NCBI GenBank assembly: GCA_963555835.3
Contig: CAUVWZ020000002.1
Location: forward strand, 1,798,001 to 1,862,000
DNA: 64,000 bases
Origin: JAPUME01 sp027294185
GTDB lineage: Bacteria; Acidobacteriota; Terriglobia; UBA7540; JAPUME01
Direction of reading: 5' to 3'
Below are positions 41,975 through 49,715 of this stretch, one piece after another. Each line of letters begins with the position of its first letter. Position 1 is the first letter of the stretch. Below the pieces are notes generated by a model. That model worked only from the letters and a program-made list of their open reading frames with translations, did no database searches and was not told where the DNA came from. The position numbers were made by a program, and so were the translations under genes.

Positions 41975-42152
41975 CTGATCTGCCTTTGCGTGAGAGATTC
42001 TTCGCAGCCTCATCTATAGTTGCGCGTGTGATTCGGTCATTTTCGATCTTACTGTTTCCGTAAGCGAAACTTCTGCGCTGTTCTTCCCGCTCTTCAGATG
42101 TCATTCGCGCGGACTTTGCCCTCTCAAGGAGCGTCTTTAGTGCGTCGCCCAT
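41967..42152 (-). CDS. Antitoxin paired with the Fic toxin
   Basis: A 61-residue charged protein. The middle phrase RSFAYGNSKIENDRITR is close to the inhibitory motif (S/T)xxxE(G/N), here with Asn in the first position (N-SKI-E-N). AAAGGAGG lies seven bases before the ATG. It should clip into the Fic active site and block nucleotide transfer until it is degraded. It comes first, as expected of an antitoxin. Confidence 0.8.
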   Translation of the reverse strand: MGDALKTLLERAKSARMTSEEREEQRRSFAYGNSKIENDRITRATIDEAAKNLSRKGRSDG

Positions 42153-42703
42153 GTCTTTTCCTCCTTTCTGAGATCATGAATCTCTCATTTTTCTTGCTCC
42201 GTTGACTTCCCCCTGTATACAGAGTTTAACACTACGTTGCAACGATATTCGAGTTTTCTTCGCCGCGTCATATTTGGGACGGGAGCCCCCCTCCTAGCAG
42301 AAAGCTTCGAAGGGCAGGCCATCCTTTGCAGCCTGTCCCTCGAAGCCCGGTGGGCATAGGGGGGAAGCAAAGGGTGGGGAGGTCTCATACTGGCCCGAAG
42401 CTCACAATGGCGGGATAAACCCGCCGCTACAAGGGAGCCAGGGCCGTGGCGGGGTAAACCCGCCTCTACGATCTCTACCTTCCAAGCCTCGGAATCGATT
42501 CTGCACAATCTGACTTTGATGATCTACATTCCATGTAAAAAAATAGACCCCACCATCGCTCCGCGAGGATGGGGCACCCGCGCAGGACGCTAACCCGGCC
42601 ATGAACTCTGCGCCGTAAGTCCTTCCTGTTGACTTCACCGCAGTCACCCTCGGAAGCTTCATGATGACGGCTTGAAATGCTCTTGAGCTATGCCAGGAAA
42701 TGT
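42153..42703. repeat. Mosaic of short interspersed repeats (families B, C, D)
   Basis: No gene is supported here. Three modules can be told apart. Module C (42282-42403) is about 85% alike by eye to 46999-47119. Module B, a GGCGGG-ATAAA-CCCGCC hairpin ending CGCTAC (42406-42430), is followed by a variant at 42446-42469. Module D (42472-42580) with GATCTACATTCCATGT and GATGGGGCACCC recurs at 48356-48460. Small open frames in these modules are repeat artefacts. Confidence 0.75.
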
Positions 42704-44470
42704 TTAGGGAAGGCGAAGAAGCACTCTATCTCCTGATTCATAAGCACTGACGGAGATCGGGCGCCCTTCTGTGTCCACGACTTGGAGTGAGGGCCCAGCC
42801 GATGTTGATTCCACGACGACAGCCAGTCGAGAAGGGAGTTCCTCTCGGCTAAGGTTCAGGACGACCAGGGTCCCTCCGTCACTTCCCTTCTTTATCACGG
42901 GGCGTAGTCGTGCCCGGCTGCGCCAGAAACGGGCCAGGCTTCCCACATCTCCGATCCACGTATCGCTCCCTCTGAGAGCTTCGATAAGCCGGCGCTCCGT
43001 TTCCAGCTTGTAGGTGGTATCGGTGGGATGGATTAACAAACAGGTGGATGCGCCGTTCTCGGAATTGGCATGGATGATATCCAACCAGGTACGGAGCGCA
43101 TGCTCCTGGGTTTGCTGCGTCAGGAAGTCTCTCGAATCATCCAGCGTAACGGGCACGACGACAATGTTGCTCTGCTCGGCACCGACCGTCCGCCGGCGAA
43201 AGCCAAAGTATGGAAAATTCGTCAGCACGTACTGAGCTGAAACGCTCGAATCGAAGAGGTAGCCGGAATCTTCCAACACTCGCAGCAATTCGCTGGGGTA
43301 GCGCAGGTAACCCGCTCGGAACCCTCTAGTTTCCTGGTGGAGGTCGTGGTCGAGTAACTGCTTGCTGACGCGTACCTCCCCGAAGAGGGTGGGGTTCGCC
43401 GGTTGATAGCTTTCTTTATTGACGTCGGGGGAGCCAACAGGAAACTCATCAAAGGTCAGAGAATGGCTTACCGAATGTGACTCCACCGCAAAGCCCATTT
43501 CCTTCAGTTGTCGAATCCATCTCACATTCCTCGGCGAGTAATAACCTACGTCTGAGGCATCACGAAAATACTTTGTGGTGATGAAGAACGTGCTGGAGAC
43601 TCCGTAGGACGCCTCCATTCGTGCGAAGGCTCGCGAGTTACGAAACGATGGGTGCGCGTCCACATCATGCGAAAGCACGAGTGCCGTCTTCTTCCCTTCG
43701 GGCACTGTATGGACCAACAGGAAGGGGTGTACGGTGTCCTCGTAGATCCCACGCAAGATCAAACGGAAAACATCGCCTGAAGGCTCGAATGAATTGATCC
43801 ACTGTCGGGCGGCCCCAAAGCTGCGTGCCAGTTGTGGCAAGAGAGTAGTCTCCTTGAATCCCAGCCCCAGGGCATAGGCCAGCCCACGACCGTAAGGGTG
43901 GACGGTCAAGGCGACCCTACGATTCCCGTATCGTGCAAGGACGTTTGTCCACGGCCCGGGTGAGTACTCCGTGGACCATACCGTCTCCGCGTATAGCTGA
44001 GGGTCTCCTAACGAGATGCTGCGCTCCTCGGGCCGGTTCAGGTAGCGCAGCAGCGGATCTTCAAGACCGGTGAAGTGCACGCGGAAGTTACCGCGACTGG
44101 TTGTGGCATTCAAAAGTCCGAACAGCGGAAAGAACATGTTTCCTTGCACTTGCGTGGCCAGGAGTACTCCTCCCCGCTCGACATAGGAATAGAGGATCTC
44201 TCGCTCCGGCCCCGTCATCTCGGTGTTCAGTAGAATTCCGCCAATGAGAACTAAGGAACGGCGCACGGCTTCTTTCACATCCGCCGTGGCAAGGTAGGGA
44301 ATGCCCACCACCTCCAGGGAATTGCGCAGTGCTTGCTGCTCCTGGCGGGCGTCCGCACTCGAACCCACTTCCAGCACGGCCACGCCCCACTCCGGCCAAT
44401 CTACATTCGCCCCCAGTCGGGGCGCGCAGAGTGCCATAACAAATATCGCAATTGTCAGCTTTCTCTTCAT
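42704..44470 (-). CDS. Secreted polysaccharide deacetylase (NodB/CE4-like)
   Basis: A 588-residue protein. Residues 1-20 are a signal peptide. Residues of about 22-230 form an alpha/beta domain resembling glutamine-amidotransferase-like modules (LVLIGGILLNTEMTG, RGGVLLATQVQGNMF, HPYGRGLAYALGLGF). The NodB homology domain spans about 260-480: the metal Asp in ALVLSHDVDAH and the His pair in ESHSVSHS. A short C-terminal domain follows. It probably removes acetyl groups from an exopolysaccharide. Its ATG overlaps the neighbouring barrel gene by 4 bases, so they act together. Confidence 0.78.
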   Translation of the reverse strand: MKRKLTIAIFVMALCAPRLGANVDWPEWGVAVLEVGSSADARQEQQALRNSLEVVGIPYLATADVKEAVRRSLVLIGGILLNTEMTGPEREILYSYVERGGVLLATQVQGNMFFPLFGLLNATTSRGNFRVHFTGLEDPLLRYLNRPEERSISLGDPQLYAETVWSTEYSPGPWTNVLARYGNRRVALTVHPYGRGLAYALGLGFKETTLLPQLARSFGAARQWINSFEPSGDVFRLILRGIYEDTVHPFLLVHTVPEGKKTALVLSHDVDAHPSFRNSRAFARMEASYGVSSTFFITTKYFRDASDVGYYSPRNVRWIRQLKEMGFAVESHSVSHSLTFDEFPVGSPDVNKESYQPANPTLFGEVRVSKQLLDHDLHQETRGFRAGYLRYPSELLRVLEDSGYLFDSSVSAQYVLTNFPYFGFRRRTVGAEQSNIVVVPVTLDDSRDFLTQQTQEHALRTWLDIIHANSENGASTCLLIHPTDTTYKLETERRLIEALRGSDTWIGDVGSLARFWRSRARLRPVIKKGSDGGTLVVLNLSREELPSRLAVVVESTSAGPSLQVVDTEGRPISVSAYESGDRVLLRLP

Positions 44471-45822
44471 CGCCAGAATTCCTGCGCCAGGTTGTTTCCC
44501 GCCATATTTTCAGCTACCAGCACGAGCCAGGCCGAGGCCGCCACGCTGGGAACATCGGCCAATTGGTGGGGTACCTCACGCGAGGCATAGCGTAACCCGC
44601 TTCCCTCCGCCTGCAGTGACCGTAACCCCTCTACTACCTTCCCCGCCCGCTGCGTCTGTCCCATTCGCAAGCGGGCCAGTGCCACACCCAACGTGCCTTC
44701 AGACCAAACCAGCGGGAAGTCCCGCCACTCTAGGCGAGGGTTGCCGGGAAAGAAGTACTCGCCAACCTCAGACGCTTTGAAGATGGGGAAATCGAAGTAG
44801 GGGCTGTAACCCAGGGCATCAGCATCTTGAGCCGGGTAATAGGCTTCGATAGCCTCAAGTGTTCTCCGGGCCTTCTCGCGTTCGCCTCCGGCCAGCAGGA
44901 AAAGAGTGCCCCAGGAGGCACAGTCGAGCGCCTTGACCGTGTCCGCTTCTCCCCGGGCATGAAAGCCCCGGTTGAACTGGCCGAGCTCCTGGTTCCAGGC
45001 TGCTCGTAGCAGCGATTGACGAATTTGATCGGCTGACTTAATCCAGCGGGTTTCTCCGGTGAGTTGACCGAGTTGGCGAAGGAAGAACCATGCGCTGATA
45101 TTGTTTTCAGTGCTTATGCCCAGTGCCGGCTCATCCAGGTACACTTCAATGACCTCATCGGATTCCTTTCGATATTCAAGTTCAATGGTGCCGTAACCCA
45201 GTCTCATCAGCCCAAACCGTGAGTCTGAAGGGTCTTCCACCCTTAAAGAAAGGAGATACTCTGCCAACCGCACCGCTGATTCTCGAAAGAAAGCCCTTTC
45301 GCGCCCGCAGCCGCGGTCGTCGCTAGAGCAAGGTGGGGCATGGATCAAATAGAAGGTGTAGGCGTATCCGACCCAAGCTATGGCACCGGCTCGTACGATG
45401 GCGCTTTCATGGTAACTCTCGTCGGGCCAGCTATTGAGTGTGTTGTAGCTGAACCAGAGGCTGCCGTCGGGTCGTATCAAGCGTGCCAGGGCATGCAAGG
45501 TGAAGGCTGCCCTGTCCGTGTCGCCTCCAATGAGGAAGGCGAGGGCGGCAAGCGCATTGTCATAAGTGGCGGAACGATGGAAACCATACGGGGAATCCTC
45601 GGGTGATATGTCGTAGCTAACGATGAGCCGTCGACGGGCCGGGTTGGGATCAGTGACGGCTCGATTTGGCGTTACCTGCCGCTGCAGCCATGTTCGATTG
45701 ACTCCTGCCCAGGATTCCAGGGAATCCTTGGGTAAGGCAACCGGACGTCCGGGGAAACGTACTTGCAGCGAAAATAACCATAGCGTCAGGAGTATGAGAG
45801 CGGATGACCGAAGGTGCATCAT
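44467..45822 (-). CDS. Secreted (alpha/alpha)6-barrel protein, probable glycan-active
   Basis: A 451-residue protein with a signal peptide (SALILLTLWLFSLQVR). It is rich in helices with regular aromatic and acidic positions: RSATYDNALAALAFLIGG, NTLNSWPDESYHESAIVRAGAIAWVGYA, and LVWSEGTLGVALARLRMGQ. This resembles the six-hairpin barrel of many glycosidases and lyases. I cannot place it in a named family. It is the first gene of a two-gene operon with the NodB-type deacetylase, which suggests shared work on one polysaccharide. Confidence 0.65.
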   Translation of the reverse strand: MMHLRSSALILLTLWLFSLQVRFPGRPVALPKDSLESWAGVNRTWLQRQVTPNRAVTDPNPARRRLIVSYDISPEDSPYGFHRSATYDNALAALAFLIGGDTDRAAFTLHALARLIRPDGSLWFSYNTLNSWPDESYHESAIVRAGAIAWVGYAYTFYLIHAPPCSSDDRGCGRERAFFRESAVRLAEYLLSLRVEDPSDSRFGLMRLGYGTIELEYRKESDEVIEVYLDEPALGISTENNISAWFFLRQLGQLTGETRWIKSADQIRQSLLRAAWNQELGQFNRGFHARGEADTVKALDCASWGTLFLLAGGEREKARRTLEAIEAYYPAQDADALGYSPYFDFPIFKASEVGEYFFPGNPRLEWRDFPLVWSEGTLGVALARLRMGQTQRAGKVVEGLRSLQAEGSGLRYASREVPHQLADVPSVAASAWLVLVAENMAGNNLAQEFWR

Positions 45823-46293
45823 ATAGACAGCAACACATTATAGTTCATGATAGTTCATGGCAGGCATAAACCAGGCACAGTATACTTCTTGTCCCCTGAT
45901 TTTCCTGGTTCTTCCCATCTTCCTGTCCTGCATAGAATTCCCGCTTTGAGCCAGAATACTGAGAATATGAGAAAGACGCAGGGCCAGCCCAGCACCCTGC
46001 TTATGAAACAACTCAGCTCGTGATGCTACACGCGAGAGCGCGGGTCTCTTGATGATTCATAAAGAAAACACAGCGGGGAACCGAACGGATAGCTCCACCG
46101 GCTAACCGGTCCCGCTCCTGCTTGCGGGGATGGGGCACCCGAAATTCCATAGGTAGCGCGGAACCCGTGTTCCAGGTTCCGCGTCTTTTCATCCGACCAA
46201 AACCGCAGAACCAAACTACGGGTTCTGCGCTACCCATTTTCGTTAACTTGAAGCGAACGGCATGCGCTTTGTAATGGTGCAGGCCTTTGTATT
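45823..46293. other. Intergenic region with repeat debris
   Basis: No gene is supported in these 471 bases. They hold a short tandem ATAGTTCATG pair near 45840-45860, a GATGGGGCACCC element near 46129, and family A copy 2. The operon promoter for the barrel/deacetylase pair should lie near 45830-45900, but no clear hexamers stand out. Confidence 0.5.
46152..46234. repeat. Palindromic interspersed repeat, family A (copy 2)
   Basis: GGTAGCGCGGAACCCG (46152-46167) and its inverted end ACGGGTTCTGCGCTACC (46218-46234) bound an 83-base element that matches 40324-40413. CGCAGAACC near 46205 and GGTTCTGCG form an inner hairpin. Confidence 0.75.
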
Positions 46294-46932
46294 ATGGTTC
46301 GTAATGACATGAACAAATGGAGGGAAGACTCGCACGCTCGGCAGTACCTGGAGCGGGCTGACGACATTAAACATCGCCGTGAGGGTGAGGCGGTGCTGCT
46401 CGCGCATCTCCCCCACGATTTGCGGCACGTTCTTGATCTGGGGACCGGAGACGGGCGGCTTCTGGCGCTGGTGAAGGAAAAGTTTCCGCAAGCCACGGGT
46501 GTGGCGCTCGATTTCTCACCCGCCATGCTTGAGGCGGCGCGGAAGCGTTTCCAGGGAGACTCCACCCTCGAGATCATCGAGCACAATCTCGACCTTCCCC
46601 TGCCCGAACTCGGCTCCTTCGATGCCGTGGTATCGAGCTTCGCCATCCACCACTGTTCGGACGCGCGCAAACATTCCCTATACAGGGAAATCTTTCCGCT
46701 ACTCAAGGCGGGCGGCGTCTTCTGCAATCTGGAGCACGTATCCTCGCCCACTCCGCGCCTCCACAACCAATTCCTCCAGGCCATCGGACAGGACCACGAG
46801 ACCGAGGACCCCTCGAACATTCTGCTCGACGTCGAGACACAGCTAAACTGGCTGGGTGAGATCGGCTTTCAGGATGTGGATTGCTACTGGAAGTGGCTGG
46901 AGTTGGCCTTGCTGATCGGCGTCAAACCGTAA
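46294..46932 (+). CDS. Class I SAM-dependent methyltransferase
   Basis: A 212-residue single-domain methyltransferase. Motif I is VLDLGTGDGRLLALV near residue 47, the acidic loop is GVALDFSPAML, motif II is FDAVVSSFAIHH, and HSLYREIFPLLKAGGVFCNLEHV is the post-motif strand. The substrate is unknown. Three ATG codons (46294, 46309 and between) are near the start, and none has a good ribosome site. It is flanked on both sides by short interspersed repeats, so it may be a mobile or recently moved gene. Confidence 0.85.
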   Translation: MVRNDMNKWREDSHARQYLERADDIKHRREGEAVLLAHLPHDLRHVLDLGTGDGRLLALVKEKFPQATGVALDFSPAMLEAARKRFQGDSTLEIIEHNLDLPLPELGSFDAVVSSFAIHHCSDARKHSLYREIFPLLKAGGVFCNLEHVSSPTPRLHNQFLQAIGQDHETEDPSNILLDVETQLNWLGEIGFQDVDCYWKWLELALLIGVKP

Positions 46933-47123
46933 CAGCTTAGAATGGCGGGATAAACCCGCCGCTACGGTCCGAAATGTAGCCGCGACTTTACGTCGCCCGG
47001 TGCCCCCCTCTTTCGGCAAGCCTTCGGAGGGCGGGCCATCCTTTGCGGCTTGTCCCCCGAAGCCCGGAGGGCATAGGGGGAAGCAAAGGGTGGGAAGCTC
47101 TCATACTGGCCCGAGGCTCGGCG
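46933..47123. repeat. Repeat modules B and C
   Basis: The module B copy AATGGCGGGATAAACCCGCC then GCTAC spans 46941-46965, and a second hairpin-like GTAGCCGCGACTTTACGTCGC lies near 46977. Module C follows (46999-47119), in the reverse module order to 42.3 kb. No gene is supported. Confidence 0.75.
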
Positions 47124-47657
47124 CTATTCGGTCCGAACCTCGCCGAGGAAACGAGCCAGTTCCTTCCAGAATCTCTCGTTCCAAAATCTTCGAGCAGCTG
47201 CCGAGGTGGAAGGAAGCACAAACACCACACTACTCTCAATCTGTTGATCCTGCCGCCCGTAGTCAACCTTGCAGCGAAAGTATTCCTGGGCGGCCCGTTT
47301 GCCGTTGAAGGCTACGACTCGGGGCCTGTAGTTGGAAATCTTAGACTCCAAGCTCATTCTGTCACCCTTCCGAAACGAAATTTTGTCATCCGTCCCGGAA
47401 ACGCCCTTCGCCAAATCCGTGAGTCCAATCCCGCGCTTCAGAAGCTTACGGAAATCCTGGGGAAGGAGTCTCTTCGGAGTCAGGCCGACTCGATGCAGCA
47501 CATCCCAAAACTTGTTTTGTGGTCCTGCATAATATGCGCGAGCCTTCGCGGATTTATCTCCCGCGGCAGAACCGCAAAAGACCACCTTCAGGTTGGGACC
47601 CAGGACATCGGGGAGAATGGGCATGCCTCTATTTTTGGAACCCTCGAATTCGCGCAC
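47124..47657 (-). CDS. MUG-like mismatch-specific DNA glycosylase
   Basis: A 166-177-residue protein of the MUG/TDG branch of uracil-DNA glycosylases. The first motif reads VVFCGSAAGDKSA (Gly-Ile-Asn-Pro-Gly in E. coli MUG), so the catalytic Asn is replaced. FWDVLHRVGLTP follows near residue 50, GIGLTDLAKGVSG is conserved, and VLPSTSAAARRF replaces the NPSG motif. It probably binds or excises mismatched bases with altered chemistry. The start is GTG 47657 or ATG 47624. It begins 3 bases after tag ends. Confidence 0.82.
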   Translation of the reverse strand: MREFEGSKNRGMPILPDVLGPNLKVVFCGSAAGDKSAKARAYYAGPQNKFWDVLHRVGLTPKRLLPQDFRKLLKRGIGLTDLAKGVSGTDDKISFRKGDRMSLESKISNYRPRVVAFNGKRAAQEYFRCKVDYGRQDQQIESSVVFVLPSTSAAARRFWNERFWKELARFLGEVRTE

Positions 47658-47660
47658 GTC

Positions 47661-48257
47661 TCAGTTCCGAATCAGCTCTCGATAACGAAAACAATCGGTC
47701 GTATGGTCGTTGACCATGCCGACGGCCTGCATGTGAGCATACATAATGGTCGGGCCGACGAAGCGGAAGCCTCGCTGCTTCAGGTCTTTACTGAAGGCCT
47801 CAGAGATGGATGACGTGGCGGGCATCTGCTTCAGAGTTTTCCAGCGGTTGATGATGGGTTCTCCGTCCACAAAGCGCCAGCTATAGGCCGCGAAGCTGCC
47901 GAACTCCTCCTGCACCTTCAGGTAGGCTTTGGCGTTCGTGACCGCCGATTCAATCTTCAAGCGGTTGCGGATGATGCCCGCGTCACCCAGGAGCTTGCGG
48001 ATTTTCGCCTTGTTGTAGCGGGCGACCTTCTGCGGGTCGAACCGGTCAAAGGCCTTGCGGTAGTTCTCGCGCTTTTTGAGCACCGTCATCCAGCTCAGCC
48101 CCGCCTGCGCGCCTTCGAGGACGAGAAACTCGAACAGCTTGCGGTCATCGTGGAGCGGCACGCCCCATTCGGTGTCATGGTAGGCGACCATGAGCGGGTC
48201 GATCTTTTTCCAATTCGCCACCGTCCAACCGCAGCGCTTTTTGCTTGAGAGAGCCAA
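47661..48257 (-). CDS. tag: Tag, DNA-3-methyladenine glycosylase I
   Basis: A 198-residue helix-hairpin-helix glycosylase. The zinc-site Cys and Tyr are in RCGWT near residue 8 and in the phrase VAYHDTEWGVPLHDD. LFEFLVLEGAQAGLSWMTVLKKRENYRKAF is the standard lesion pocket, and VGPTIMYAHMQAVGMVNDH with the last zinc ligands follows. It removes 3-methyladenine. The start is TTG 48257; the GGAG eight bases upstream lies inside a degenerate module B repeat (48271-48294), so the repeat supplies the ribosome site. It is the first gene of a tag-mug operon. Confidence 0.95.
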   Translation of the reverse strand: MALSSKKRCGWTVANWKKIDPLMVAYHDTEWGVPLHDDRKLFEFLVLEGAQAGLSWMTVLKKRENYRKAFDRFDPQKVARYNKAKIRKLLGDAGIIRNRLKIESAVTNAKAYLKVQEEFGSFAAYSWRFVDGEPIINRWKTLKQMPATSSISEAFSKDLKQRGFRFVGPTIMYAHMQAVGMVNDHTTDCFRYRELIRN

Positions 48258-48493
48258 ATGTTTAGCTCCGATGGCAGGATAAGCTCGTCGCTACTGACCG
48301 CCGGGTGCCCCATCTTTTGCAAGGCAAAGGGTGGGGAATTCACTTTTTTCTTCGCTCTACCCTCCGAGCCTCAAAACTGATTCGGCACTATCTACCTTTG
48401 ATGATCTACATTCCATGTGAAAAAATACCCCACCCCCGTCGAGCCGGGGATGGGGCACCCAAAAACCGAAAACTCTTTCGAGCCGCCAAACGC
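48258..48493. repeat. Repeat modules B (degenerate) and D
   Basis: A worn module B (GATGGCAGGATAAGCTCGTC then GCTAC, 48271-48294) is followed by module C debris (AAAGGGTGGGGAA) and by module D (48356-48460) with GATGATCTACATTCCATGTG and GATGGGGCACCC. No gene is supported. Confidence 0.7.
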
Positions 48494-49519
48494 TCAGCTC
48501 GAGGCGGCCAGGAGCTTGTCGGCGGAATCGACTCCGTAGCTGGCGAACCAGGGAGAAGCCGGAGCCAGCCGCTCGTTCAGCGCCTTGATATTGCGCACGC
48601 CGGTATCGGCGAGCCATTTCTCAAGAGCCTCCCGTCCCTGTTTCGCAAAGAGCGGGATACCCTCCTGCCAGGTGGCGCGGCCACACAGGACTCCGTTGAA
48701 ACGGACGCCGGCTTCTGCGGCCATCTCCAGGCTTTCGAGGAACTGGTCGTTACTCACACCTGCGCTCAGGAAGATAAAGGGCCTCTTCGCGGCATCGGCG
48801 GCGCGTCGATAGTGGTCCAGCGCTTCGGCGCGGCTGTAGGCTGCGGGACCTTTGTAGGAACGGGTTCCTTCGATGTATTGGAGGTTGACGGGAATTTCAA
48901 TCTTCAGCACGTCGACGTGATATTCGGGTTTCGAAAACTCAGCGACGCTGCCGGTGACGATTTCCGGCTTCCGCTTGGCATATTCGGGGTCTTTTCCGTC
49001 GCCGCCCTTGGGGTCGTAGCCGATGAATTCGAGAAAGAAAGGAATCTGGTTGTAGTCGCACTCCACGCCGACGCGCTCCACAAAGGAGTGCTTCTCGGCG
49101 TTGATGGCCGCATCCTCGAAAGGGGTGTAGTAGAGCAGCAGCTTGATGGCATCCGCGCCCTGCTCCATTATTTTGCGGACGGTCCATTCGGGCAGCAGAT
49201 CGGGCAGGCGTCCGGGACGGTCATTGTCGTAGCCGCTTTTTTCATAGGCAAGCAGCAGCCCGGCGTTTGCGGCGCGCTGCTTCGAGGCCGGCAGGCCGAA
49301 TTCCGGGTCGAGCAGGATGGCGCTCGCATGCGGGGTCAGGACCTTCGTAACCGCCGCCTTGAAGTCTTGCATCGCGGCGGCGGAAGTCTCGCTAGCTCCC
49401 GCGTGTTTCTTGATCGCCTTTTCGAGCGAACCCCGCTGGTCCATGGCGGCCGCTCCTATGACTCCCCGGGAATCCGCCAGGTTGTTCATCCGCTTGATTT
49501 TTCCTTCGCTCAGTTGCAT
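48494..49519 (-). CDS. lacD: LacD, tagatose 1,6-diphosphate aldolase
   Basis: A 341-residue class I aldolase. The phrases AAMDQRGSLEKAIKKH near residue 25, ILLDPEFGLPA near residue 67, and KIEIPVNLQYIEGTRSY near residue 204 fit LacD; the Schiff-base Lys lies in the latter. It cuts tagatose 1,6-bisphosphate, and some members also cut other ketose bisphosphates. AGGAGG precedes the ATG. No lactose or tagatose genes are adjacent, so its sugar pathway is unclear. Confidence 0.88.
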   Translation of the reverse strand: MQLSEGKIKRMNNLADSRGVIGAAAMDQRGSLEKAIKKHAGASETSAAAMQDFKAAVTKVLTPHASAILLDPEFGLPASKQRAANAGLLLAYEKSGYDNDRPGRLPDLLPEWTVRKIMEQGADAIKLLLYYTPFEDAAINAEKHSFVERVGVECDYNQIPFFLEFIGYDPKGGDGKDPEYAKRKPEIVTGSVAEFSKPEYHVDVLKIEIPVNLQYIEGTRSYKGPAAYSRAEALDHYRRAADAAKRPFIFLSAGVSNDQFLESLEMAAEAGVRFNGVLCGRATWQEGIPLFAKQGREALEKWLADTGVRNIKALNERLAPASPWFASYGVDSADKLLAASS

Positions 49520-49715
49520 CTTTACCTCCTGGCCCTGTCCCGGCCATCTGAATATCTGCTAAGAATCATGGGAGTATAGACGGGAAATCCGCTTCCTTGC
49601 GGAATGATTCCTAATGGATCAGTCTAGTTCCGGACGGTTCTCGCTGTCAATCGGGCACTGCGGCCGCGGCGACCCGTTGTCCCCGGGGCATGTCTGCTTC
49701 ATAATCATAAGAACT

